Assembly: GCA_016212685.1 (NCBI GenBank)
Contig: JACREW010000209.1
Span: forward strand, 1-12,036
Reading direction: 5' to 3'
Length of the DNA stretch: 12,036 nt
Source: Nitrospirota bacterium
GTDB taxonomy: Bacteria > Nitrospirota > Thermodesulfovibrionia > Thermodesulfovibrionales > Dissulfurispiraceae
Shown here: positions 1 through 4,103 of the stretch, in pieces
Layout of the letters: every line of letters starts with the position of its first letter
How positions within the stretch are numbered: position 1 is the first letter of the stretch
Position numbers and translations under genes: made by a program
Notes under the pieces: generated by a model
Databases searched by the model: none
Seen by the model: only the letters and a program-made list of their open reading frames with translations
What the model was told of the DNA's origin: nothing

Positions 1-41
1 AGCTTCAATAACTCAGAGAATATAGTGTATACTTTGTTCAT
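1..41 (-). CDS. IS4-family-like transposase, N-terminal 13 residues only
   Basis: The ATG at 41-39 (minus strand) is preceded by an AGGAGG ribosome-binding site at about 51-56. It opens a frame reading MNKVYTIFSELLK to the window edge. This N-terminus resembles that of IS4-family transposases with a DUF4372-type N-terminal domain, as I remember them. Only 13 full codons are visible, so the catalytic DDE residues cannot be checked and intactness is unknown. Confidence 0.5.
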   Translation of the reverse strand, partial: MNKVYTIFSELLK

Positions 42-110
42 GGTCTGTTCCTCCTTGCTGGTATAGGGTTTCGTCACTTCTATTATCCAACAATCGAGTG
101 TAACAGACCA
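41..110 (-). promoter_or_regulatory. Inverted repeat able to occlude the transposase start
   Basis: TGGTCTGTT at 41-49 and AACAGACCA at 102-110 are perfect 9-bp inverted arms. In a minus-strand transcript entering from outside the element, the arms would pair. The pairing would cover the bases between the Shine-Dalgarno sequence and the ATG plus the A of the ATG. Hairpins of this kind limit translation of read-through transcripts in several IS families. The function here is inferred. Confidence 0.4.
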
Positions 111-123
111 AGACTTATTTACT

Positions 124-152
124 TTTACCGGACACTATTGAAATGATATAAT
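124..152 (+). promoter_or_regulatory. Hybrid IS-end promoter for the small ORF at 158
   Basis: TTTACC (124-129) and a perfect TATAAT (147-152) are separated by 17 bp. The -35 lies inside the IS terminus and the -10 just outside it. The expected start of transcription is about 159, at the ATG itself (158). The mRNA would therefore be leaderless, which fits the absence of any Shine-Dalgarno sequence. Predicted from sequence only. Confidence 0.45.
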
Positions 153-157
153 ATATT

Positions 158-349
158 ATGTCAAAAAAGTCATTACTCGAAACCAATCCTTATCTAAAAG
201 ACCCTGAGAAATACCGGCAGGCATTGATCATCAATGTCTCCAGTTCGACCGCCATCGAGACTGAAGAATCAGTCGAGTCTATAATACGTAAACTCACACA
301 GAGCGACAAAGCAGAAAAAATCATAAAACCGCATCAATCTTCCGGATAA
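158..349 (+). CDS. Small protein, candidate Fic antitoxin
   Basis: This is a 63-residue soluble protein with no membrane segment. Its N-terminus (KSLLETNPYLKDPEK) resembles a family of short uncharacterised bacterial proteins, as far as I recall. Residues 28-35 read SSSTAIET. Here S30-x3-E34 fits the Fic inhibitory-helix pattern (S/T)xxxE(G/N), except that T35 replaces G/N. In class I Fic systems such as VbhA-VbhT this helix sits on a separate small protein, and its Glu contacts the second Arg of the Fic motif. The gene is convergent with fic and overlaps its 3' end by 29 bp, rather than preceding it as VbhA does. No ribosome-binding site is visible, and a TATAAT 6 bp upstream suggests a leaderless transcript. 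The antitoxin role is inferred. It could also be a decayed relative that lost function with the G-to-T change. Confidence 0.55.
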   Translation: MSKKSLLETNPYLKDPEKYRQALIINVSSSTAIETEESVESIIRKLTQSDKAEKIIKPHQSSG

Positions 350-965
350 GCACCGAAAATAGTTTCTCCATTGGCGCATATTTCTTATCCAGGCCAGCCT
401 GAATCGCTGCGAAATACTCCTTTTTTCTCTCTACGGTAATCAAACTAAAATCGAGGAGCGGTAAGCCTGCCTGAAGAGCCATCAAAGTCGAAAGAATTCT
501 CGCTACCCGACCGTTCCCTTCCCTAAATGGATGGATTAAAACCAGTTCGATATGAGTTTCAGCAAGCGCATGAATAACTTCTTCCCTATTTTTGAAATTA
601 CAGGGGGTGTTGCGGACGAGGACATCCTGCTCGAACTGATTCATGAGAGATGGGATATGTATTGCCGCCGCGAATGGAAAATCCTCCTTACTCACATTCA
701 CCTGTCGATATTTGCCGGCCCATGAGTATATTCCGTCTAACCAGATTTTATGAAAACCGCAGATATCCGCTGCCGTAAAACGGTGATGTTTATCGAATTT
801 TTTGACCAACTTGTCAGTCGCCTCTTTCAGAGCGACAGCTTCTGCGTTATTCATCTCCTCAAGCGATTTAATGCCGAGCTTGTTTTTAAGAACCAGTCCG
901 TTTGACCCCGGCTCATACTGGTCTTCAATAAGATGAGCTGTTTTATATCGGTCTGATTTTTTCAT
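321..965 (-). CDS. Fic-family AMP-transferase (toxin-like), class I candidate
   Basis: This 214-residue Fic-domain protein has the complete catalytic motif HPFREGNGR at residues 145-153 (catalytic H145, R153). A flap-like segment sits around residues 90-100 (NVSKEDFPFA). Fic enzymes transfer AMP, or occasionally another phosphate moiety, from a nucleotide to a Tyr, Ser or Thr of a target protein. Known bacterial toxin members act on gyrase and topoisomerase IV. I see no (S/T)xxxE(G/N) inhibitory motif at either end, so the enzyme should need a separate inhibitor. The convergent small protein at 158-349 carries a near match. No Shine-Dalgarno sequence precedes the ATG at 965. The 22-bp leader plus ATG is repeated exactly at 2105-2129, in front of a fic relic. 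The gene lies 58 bp downstream of the HEPN gene on the same strand and may be read from the same promoter. The target protein is unknown. Confidence 0.9.
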   Translation of the reverse strand: MKKSDRYKTAHLIEDQYEPGSNGLVLKNKLGIKSLEEMNNAEAVALKEATDKLVKKFDKHHRFTAADICGFHKIWLDGIYSWAGKYRQVNVSKEDFPFAAAIHIPSLMNQFEQDVLVRNTPCNFKNREEVIHALAETHIELVLIHPFREGNGRVARILSTLMALQAGLPLLDFSLITVERKKEYFAAIQAGLDKKYAPMEKLFSVLIRKIDAVL

Positions 966-987
966 GCGGTTGGATTAAATGTACCTG
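963..987 (-). repeat. Direct repeat copy A (25 bp), fic leader and start codon
   Basis: This 25-bp sequence, which ends in the fic start codon on the minus strand, recurs without mismatch at 2105-2129, 1142 bp away. The two copies bracket the MNT/HEPN module. The repeat holds 22 bp of leader plus the ATG. The similarity continues into the coding sequence, but there mostly at the protein level. Confidence 0.9.
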
Positions 988-1023
988 TCCATTTTTTGCT
1001 TGCTCGTTTATTTTTCCTCTAAA

Positions 1024-1476
1024 TCACTTGCTTGAATTTAACAAATGTTTCATTCGCTGCAAAAACTGTCCTGCCGATTCAAGCGCTTTTTTTGCTTCCT
1101 CATCCGAAGAGTAAAAACTCAAATCATACTGATCATCGTGCCTGATTTCTCTGTGATGGTCTAATAACTCAACCCATTTCTTCTCAAGCTTCTTTTTGCT
1201 TACATATTGCTCTTCCAGATATCTTGCAACGCATGCATGGCTCTTCTCCCTGTATCCATCCAAGAATAGAATCGCCCTTGCAGAGTGAAACATGGCAAGA
1301 TATGAAGAAAGGACAGATGAATCATACGCCTCGCCTTGAAATGATTTTTCAGCTTCCTTAAGCCAGCTTTCGGCTTTATTTATCGACCGTATTGCATTGT
1401 CTTCAGAAGCCGGTATCTTCCTCAGCAGTCCTTTTTCTATGCAGTTCTTAAACCGAAGCTGCATCCTTATCACCAT
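1024..1476 (-). CDS. HEPN-domain protein, toxin partner of the MNT protein
   Basis: This 150-residue, mostly helical protein resembles the UPF0332-type HEPN family. It has the characteristic segment around residues 57-71 (SSYLAMFHSARAILF) and a C-terminal HREIRHDDQYD at 108-118. HEPN toxins in such pairs are usually RNases built on an Rx4-6H motif. Here the basic and His residues are R109, R112 and H113, so the spacing is not canonical. Y117 is a possible counterpart of the tyrosine that MntA-type enzymes AMPylate in HepT. The gene overlaps the 3' end of the nucleotidyltransferase gene. ATG 1476 gives a 29-bp overlap. ATG 1464 (residue M5), with GGTGAT and AAGG just upstream, is an equally good start and gives 17 bp. 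Translational coupling is likely. Confidence 0.78.
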   Translation of the reverse strand: MVIRMQLRFKNCIEKGLLRKIPASEDNAIRSINKAESWLKEAEKSFQGEAYDSSVLSSYLAMFHSARAILFLDGYREKSHACVARYLEEQYVSKKKLEKKWVELLDHHREIRHDDQYDLSFYSSDEEAKKALESAGQFLQRMKHLLNSSK

Positions 1477-1987
1477 ATAAAATTATTGATCCGAAAGAAA
1501 GAGAGTGATAGAACATTATGTCTTCTTTCCTGAGCTTCGCTATCTTTTTGTCGCTCAAAAAAAGTATTCTTGCGTTCTTTATTTTTTTGTTTATTTCAGA
1601 TGTCAACGAGGCAATTTTTGTTTCTTCAACATCCTTCACCCTCACCCACAAATCCACATCCGAATCCTCCGTGTTTTCCCCTCTTGCACAACTCCCATAC
1701 AACCCGGCTGCAATAACAAACGGATATTTACCGAATATTCTCGTATCTATGCTTCTCACATTAAGCAGTATTTTGACTGCTCTAACTGACGTGCTGACAG
1801 CTACAAATAATTTGCCTTTTTCCTTCTTTAATAGTTGTTCCTTAAGAAGAATCTGGAAATACTTAGAGACCAGCCCCTTGCTTAATCCGAGTTGGGAGGC
1901 AATATTGTTTACGCTGACGCTGCCTGTCCTGAAAATGACAGCCGCTAATATTTTTATTCGCTCACTTGTTGAGAATAAACTTTCCAT
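1448..1987 (-). CDS. Winged-helix plus minimal nucleotidyltransferase (MNT) antitoxin
   Basis: This is a 179-residue, two-domain protein. Residues about 5-75 look like a winged helix-turn-helix (NNIASQLGLSKGLVSKYFQILLKEQ at 27-51, in part). Residues about 88-175 form a minimal nucleotidyltransferase domain with GS at 98-99, then ten residues, then DxD at D110 and D112, matching the polymerase-beta-fold signature GSx10DxD. In characterised MNT/HEPN pairs the MNT protein neutralises its HEPN partner by transferring AMP groups to a tyrosine. The fused DNA-binding domain suggests that it also represses its own promoter, where five regularly spaced half-sites are found. The ATG at 1987 has GGAG only 2 nt upstream. 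The next gene is the overlapping HEPN gene. Function is inferred from family and pairing. Confidence 0.82.
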   Translation of the reverse strand: MESLFSTSERIKILAAVIFRTGSVSVNNIASQLGLSKGLVSKYFQILLKEQLLKKEKGKLFVAVSTSVRAVKILLNVRSIDTRIFGKYPFVIAAGLYGSCARGENTEDSDVDLWVRVKDVEETKIASLTSEINKKIKNARILFLSDKKIAKLRKEDIMFYHSLSFGSIILYGDKDAASV

Positions 1988-1998
1988 GTCTCCACTGC

Positions 1999-2048
1999 GT
2001 GAACAATCAGTTCACAATCTGTAAACTATTTGTTCATATTTTATGAAC
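1999..2048 (-). promoter_or_regulatory. Phased operator array upstream of the MNT/HEPN operon
   Basis: Six-base half-sites begin at 1999 (GTGAAC), 2010 (GTTCAC), 2021 (GTAAAC), 2032 (GTTCAT) and 2043 (ATGAAC). Every step is exactly 11 bp and the orientations alternate. Neighbouring pairs form 17-bp dyads with a 5-bp centre: 1999-2015 is perfect over 6+6, and 2032-2048 is perfect over 7+7 bases with a 3-bp centre. The array covers the -10 hexamer and the start of the transcript, the typical position for repression. The likely binder is the winged-helix domain of the downstream MNT protein (inferred). Confidence 0.7.
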
Positions 2049-2066
2049 TGAGTTGGGATTTGTCAA
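2038..2066 (-). promoter_or_regulatory. Sigma-70 promoter of the MNT/HEPN operon
   Basis: On the minus strand, a perfect TTGACA (2066-2061) is followed by a 17-bp spacer and TAAAAT (2043-2038, 5 of 6 to consensus). The expected start is near 2031, giving a leader of about 44 nt before the ATG at 1987. The -10 lies inside the 2032-2048 dyad. The -35 starts only 7 bp beyond the end of the fic relic. Confidence 0.7.
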
Positions 2067-2072
2067 CATGTA

Positions 2073-2107
2073 TAAATGCGCTGTTTTGTAACGCTGCGAT
2101 TTTTCAT
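2073..2107 (-). pseudogene. Relic of a second fic gene (first 12 codons, frameshifted)
   Basis: Restoring one A in the A-run after the ATG at 2107 gives MKKSQRYKTAHL. The intact Fic at 321-965 starts MKKSDRYKTAHL, so 11 of 12 residues are identical. The DNA differs at the third positions of codons 4, 6, 8 and 10 and by a synonymous Leu codon. This pattern shows a diverged coding copy, not a recent duplicate. Similarity stops after codon 12, and the MNT promoter -35 follows 7 bp later. The 22 bp before the ATG are identical to the intact gene's leader. Confidence 0.7.
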
Positions 2108-2129
2108 GCGGTTGGATTAAATGTACCTG
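2105..2129 (-). repeat. Direct repeat copy B (25 bp), leader of the fic relic
   Basis: Identical to 963-987. It is joined on its upstream side (higher coordinates) to the tandem-repeat tract that truncates the HNH-type gene. The stop codon of the truncated HNH frame (2119-2117) lies inside this repeat. Confidence 0.9.
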
Positions 2130-2151
2130 CTCCCTTGCATCTGTTCAAATA

Positions 2152-2165
2152 GGGGATGTGTCCCC
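2152..2165. repeat. Small perfect hairpin next to the tandem repeat
   Basis: GGGGA at 2152-2156 and TCCCC at 2161-2165 are separated by TGTG. The sequence (ggggatgtgtcccc) resembles extragenic palindromes of the REP type. It has no U-tract, so I do not call it a terminator. Confidence 0.4.
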
Positions 2166-2214
2166 AACGACATCCCCAACGACACCCAACGAATACCCAA
2201 CGAATACCCAACGA
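2163..2214. repeat. Tandem repeat, five copies of CCCAACGA
   Basis: CCCAACGA occurs at 2163, 2175, 2185, 2196 and 2207, giving periods of 12, 10, 11 and 11 bp. The last three units are an exact 11-bp repeat (cccaacgaata). The tract begins right where homology of the HNH-type protein ends. Confidence 0.85.
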
Positions 2215-2407
2215 ATAGTCCATACCTCGGCCCGCCCTCCGCCGCAGCAGTTATATGCGCTGCCTTTCCAAACCGTATTGATCCGCCAGAAACATCATCT
2301 GATGGCCCCGCTGTGCTTCTTCCACAGGCCGGATTAGAGCAACGTTGACCTGCCCGCTCGGCTAATATTCTTTTTGTTGTAAGCGAAAACTCATCCCTAT
2401 CAGACAT

Positions 2408-2652
2408 ACGGTAATTTCTCCTGAACTGCTTTTACCGAACATATACTATACGAACTTCTTATTTCCCCCTGATTTTATTATCACTATAACATATTTATTT
2501 TGCCATGCAAAGGTTAACTCACTAAAAATCAATGGAAGATTATTTATCAGTAGCCGCCGTTTTTCTATGATGGGGTTAGGTCATTTGTAGCTAACCGCAG
2601 GCACGCATATCCCGCCGAGGTTCAGTCATATTATAGCCACAAGCCCTCAGTC
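2408..2652. other. Intergenic stretch between HNH fragment and ORF6N relic
   Basis: I see no gene here. The AT-rich part (2440-2560) should hold the promoter of the HNH-type gene. A weak candidate on the minus strand is TATAGT at 2488-2483 with a poor -35 (TTGCAT, 2510-2505) and a 16-bp spacer. The rest (2560-2652) has no feature I can recognise. Confidence 0.4.
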
Positions 2653-3179
2653 TTAGACATCTTTTCCCCCTTTAAATCCTATTGCCCCCTTCTTCTTCGG
2701 TTCCGGCGGAGTCATCAACTGCCGTATCGCATCAAAGACTATCTTGAACTGAGCGTCGTATTTCTTTTCTAAAGATCGAAGTTTACGGGCAAGTTCAGCA
2801 TTTGAGGCAAGCATCTGGCGCAGCCGGACAAATACCTTCACAATATTAGTGCTTGTCTGCACTGCAACAGGGCTGTTTAAAACAGTGGCAAGCATGATTG
2901 CGCCGTGTTCGGTAAACGCATAAGGCTGATTGGGTGAAAATTTGAGTTTTTTGAGGTGGTCACAGTTTGTGACCACCTTGCCTTTTTCTTCTTCGGTTAA
3001 TTGAAACATAAACTCGTCAGGAAAGCGTTCTCTATTTCGCTTTACTGCTTGATTCAGAACTTTTGTCGGAACACTATAACACTATAAAGTTCTGCCAAAT
3101 CAGCATCTATCATCACTCTATGCCCGCGAATTAAAAGGATGCGCTTCTCGATCGTTTCCAGCGGAACAATATCAGTCAT
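2653..3179 (-). pseudogene. ORF6N-domain protein, frameshifted by an 8-bp duplication
   Basis: From ATG 3179 (GGAG 7 nt upstream) the frame reads MTDIVPLETIEKRILLIRG and on to MIDADLAELYSV, the start of an ORF6N domain. It then shifts and stops. In a second frame the protein resumes with PTKVLNQAVKRNRERFPDEF and continues to VTNCDHLKKLKFSPNQPYAF and a Lys-rich tail ending at 2653. Removing one of two tandem TATAGTGT units (3071-3086) restores a single frame of about 172 residues. ORF6N domains are DNA-binding modules of phage-type anti-repressors and mobile-element proteins. The distal part can still be translated from ATG 3009 as a 118-residue fragment with a coiled-coil-like stretch. The gene is either a recent pseudogene or switchable by slippage. 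Confidence 0.85.
3071..3086. repeat. 8-bp tandem duplication inside the ORF6N gene
   Basis: ACACTATA occurs twice in direct contact (3071-3078 and 3079-3086). The extra 8 bp shifts the ORF6N frame. Deleting one unit rebuilds LYSVPTKVLNQ across the junction. Confidence 0.92.
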
Positions 3180-3182
3180 ACC

Positions 3183-3395
3183 CATCTCCACGCAAAATTA
3201 CAGTGCCCGTCTTCCCTTCATTTGCCCCATTGCGAAATAACACTTTAAAATTTATTAATATTAATACGTTATGCCTAATAAAGCAAGAACCTTGCTTTTG
3301 GCTGTCAGTTGTATTGTGCCGTGTCGAGTAAATAGAAGAAAGTTTTCATGGAACCTTGCGGGACGCATGACGAAGTGTATTTAAGAAGAGATTTT
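3183..3395. other. Intergenic stretch between ORF6N relic and tRNA
   Basis: No coding sequence is supported. It contains the hairpin at 3280-3298 and an AT-rich segment near 3245-3275. No copy of the tRNA 3' end that would mark an integration site is visible. Confidence 0.5.
3280..3298 (-). terminator. Possible terminator hairpin downstream of the tRNA
   Basis: AAAGCAAG and CTTGCTTT form a perfect 8-bp stem around AAC. It lies about 100 bp beyond the tRNA 3' end in the direction of tRNA transcription. The tail is only weakly U-rich, so the call is tentative. Confidence 0.35.
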
Positions 3396-3472
3396 TGGTG
3401 GCGGTGCAGGGAATCGAACCCCGGACACTGCGGATATGAGCCGCATGCTCTGACCGTCTGAGCTACACCGCC
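3396..3472 (-). tRNA. tRNA with anticodon CAT, probably elongator tRNA-Met
   Basis: The 77-nt cloverleaf includes an encoded CCA. The acceptor stem GGCGGTG/CACCGCC pairs at all 7 positions. The anticodon stem TGCGG/CCGCA encloses the loop CTCATAT with anticodon CAT (bases 3438-3436). The T arm is CGGGG-TTCGATT-CCCTG with one G-U pair. The paired first base rules out the initiator type, which has a C1-A72 mismatch. An Ile2 tRNA with a lysidine-modified CAT anticodon cannot be excluded by eye, but the elongator Met type is more likely. Confidence 0.93.
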
Positions 3473-3489
3473 GTTCAGAAACGAGAAGT

Positions 3490-3519
3490 ATTATATCAGA
3501 CCGAAACTATTTCCGGCAA
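3490..3519 (-). promoter_or_regulatory. tRNA promoter
   Basis: On the minus strand, TTGCCG (3519-3514), an 18-bp spacer and a perfect TATAAT (3495-3490) preceded by TGA (extended -10). The predicted start near 3484 leaves about 11 nt before the tRNA 5' end. Confidence 0.6.
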
Positions 3520-3538
3520 CAGGATTTAAAATTTTTTA

Positions 3539-3568
3539 TTGACAAAAACCGCCCGATTGCTGTAATAT
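3539..3568 (+). promoter_or_regulatory. speD promoter
   Basis: A perfect TTGACA (3539-3544), an 18-bp spacer and TAATAT (3563-3568). The predicted start near 3575 gives a leader of about 50 nt that begins almost directly with the hairpin at 3580-3597. It is divergent from the tRNA promoter. Confidence 0.6.
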
Positions 3569-3579
3569 TTTTAGCTTAA

Positions 3580-3605
3580 AAGGAGCAGTTGCTCCTTCGA
3601 TTTTT
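3580..3605 (+). promoter_or_regulatory. Leader hairpin followed by T-run in the speD 5' UTR
   Basis: AAGGAGC (3580-3586) and GCTCCTT (3591-3597) form a perfect 7-bp stem with loop AGTT. The run TTTTT follows after CGA. It looks like a small intrinsic terminator or attenuator, or a 5' stabilising stem. It also holds a decoy Shine-Dalgarno (AAGGAG) inside its 5' arm. A regulatory role is inferred. Confidence 0.5.
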
Positions 3606-3624
3606 AACTGAAGGGGGTAGAGAA

Positions 3625-4032
3625 TTGCATGCTTTAGGTACCCATCTTTTGGTTGAATTGAGGGACTGTAATCCTGAGATTCTGAAAGACCTAAGTAAAG
3701 TAAAAGAGGCGTTGGTTTCCGCAGCAAAGGAGGCCAAGGCCACCATAGTCGATGTTTCCTTCCACGAGTTTAACCCGTTCGGTATCAGCGGCATGGTTGT
3801 AATCGCCGAATCCCATCTCTCCATACACACATGGCCCGAATACGGTTACGCTGCGGTGGACATTTTCACCTGCGGAGACATCATTAAACCCGAAGTCGCG
3901 GCGCATTATCTTATCGGGCAGTTTGAAAGCAAGACTCCTTCAATCGTAGAGATGAAGCGGGGGATTCTTTCCTGCGCGAACGAGAAATTTCCGCATAAGG
4001 TATGCGACGCCGAACTCCAGATGGTTTCTTAG
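3625..4032 (+). CDS. speD: S-adenosylmethionine decarboxylase proenzyme
   Basis: This 135-residue, pyruvoyl-dependent enzyme decarboxylates S-adenosylmethionine to supply aminopropyl groups for spermidine synthesis in the cytoplasm. I place the start at TTG 3625, reading MHALGTHLLVEL, behind AAGGGGG (3611-3617, 7 nt away). An ATG at 3589 is in frame but would add 12 residues that do not fit the family. With the TTG start, the self-cleavage site falls at E62-S63 in AESHLSIHTWPE, with H68 and C83 (FTCGD). These are the same numbers as Ser63, His68 and Cys83 of the Thermotoga maritima enzyme. The serine becomes the pyruvoyl group of the alpha chain. No spermidine synthase gene adjoins it, and a terminator follows immediately. 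Confidence 0.95.
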   Translation: MHALGTHLLVELRDCNPEILKDLSKVKEALVSAAKEAKATIVDVSFHEFNPFGISGMVVIAESHLSIHTWPEYGYAAVDIFTCGDIIKPEVAAHYLIGQFESKTPSIVEMKRGILSCANEKFPHKVCDAELQMVS

Positions 4033-4050
4033 GGGCACAGTAAAAGATAT

Positions 4051-4097
4051 AAAGAGGGAGAACGCATGTTATCCGCATGCGCTCTCCCTCTTTTTTT
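4051..4097 (+). terminator. Strong intrinsic terminator between speD and pgk
   Basis: Arms of 18 bp at 4051-4068 and 4076-4093 pair with one mismatch, closing a 7-nt loop. A run of seven T (4091-4097) follows on the plus strand. On the minus strand the tail is also T-rich (tttatatctttt). It therefore probably serves both convergent units, speD and the DUF1015-gapA-pgk operon. Confidence 0.9.
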
Positions 4098-4103
4098 GTT
4101 TGA

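Larger units (their letters stand above)
1..140 (-). mobile_element. End of an IS4-like insertion sequence (partial)
   Basis: Read on the minus strand, this is the left end of an insertion sequence: a terminal stretch near 125-140 (complement of ttaccggacactattg), a leader of about 95 bp, then the transposase start. The element continues past the left edge of the window, so its other end and target duplication cannot be seen. The outer boundary is placed near 138-140 by eye and may be off by several bases. The IS assignment rests mainly on the transposase N-terminus, supported by the terminal-repeat-like end. Confidence 0.55.
2117..2407 (-). pseudogene. HNH-type endonuclease gene, 5' fragment with a scrambled 3' part
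   Basis: The frame opens at ATG 2407 with AGGAGA 9 to 10 nt upstream. Residues 1-62 resemble the N-terminus of HNH-type nuclease proteins found in defence loci: an RCSNPAC zinc-knuckle-like Cys pair (C23, C28), GP at 34-35, and KAAHITAAAEGGPRY at 48-62. After Y62 (about base 2222) the family similarity ends. The frame reads through a short tandem repeat and unrelated bases to a stop at 2117. The HNH catalytic core is absent, so the 96-residue product cannot be a nuclease. The assignment rests on recalled family N-termini, and the truncation is clear if it is correct. Confidence 0.6.

Noticed and set aside
1518..2024. Rightward 168-residue frame opposite the MNT gene
   Set aside because: It is the antisense shadow of a gene with clear domain motifs and has no recognisable features.
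2163..2214. CRISPR-like short repeats
   Set aside because: Units are about 11 bp in direct tandem with no spacers, far shorter than CRISPR repeats.
3396..3472. tRNA 3' end as an integration (att) site for the left-hand island
   Set aside because: I searched 1-3395 by eye for a second copy of the tRNA 3' end and found none. No integrase gene is present.
3396..3472. Initiator tRNA-fMet
   Set aside because: The first acceptor pair is a normal G-C, whereas initiators have a C1-A72 mismatch.
3589..3624. Upstream ATG start for SpeD at 3589
   Set aside because: It lies inside the leader hairpin, has a non-family N-terminus, and would shift the cleavage serine away from position 63. The strong ribosome site points to TTG 3625.
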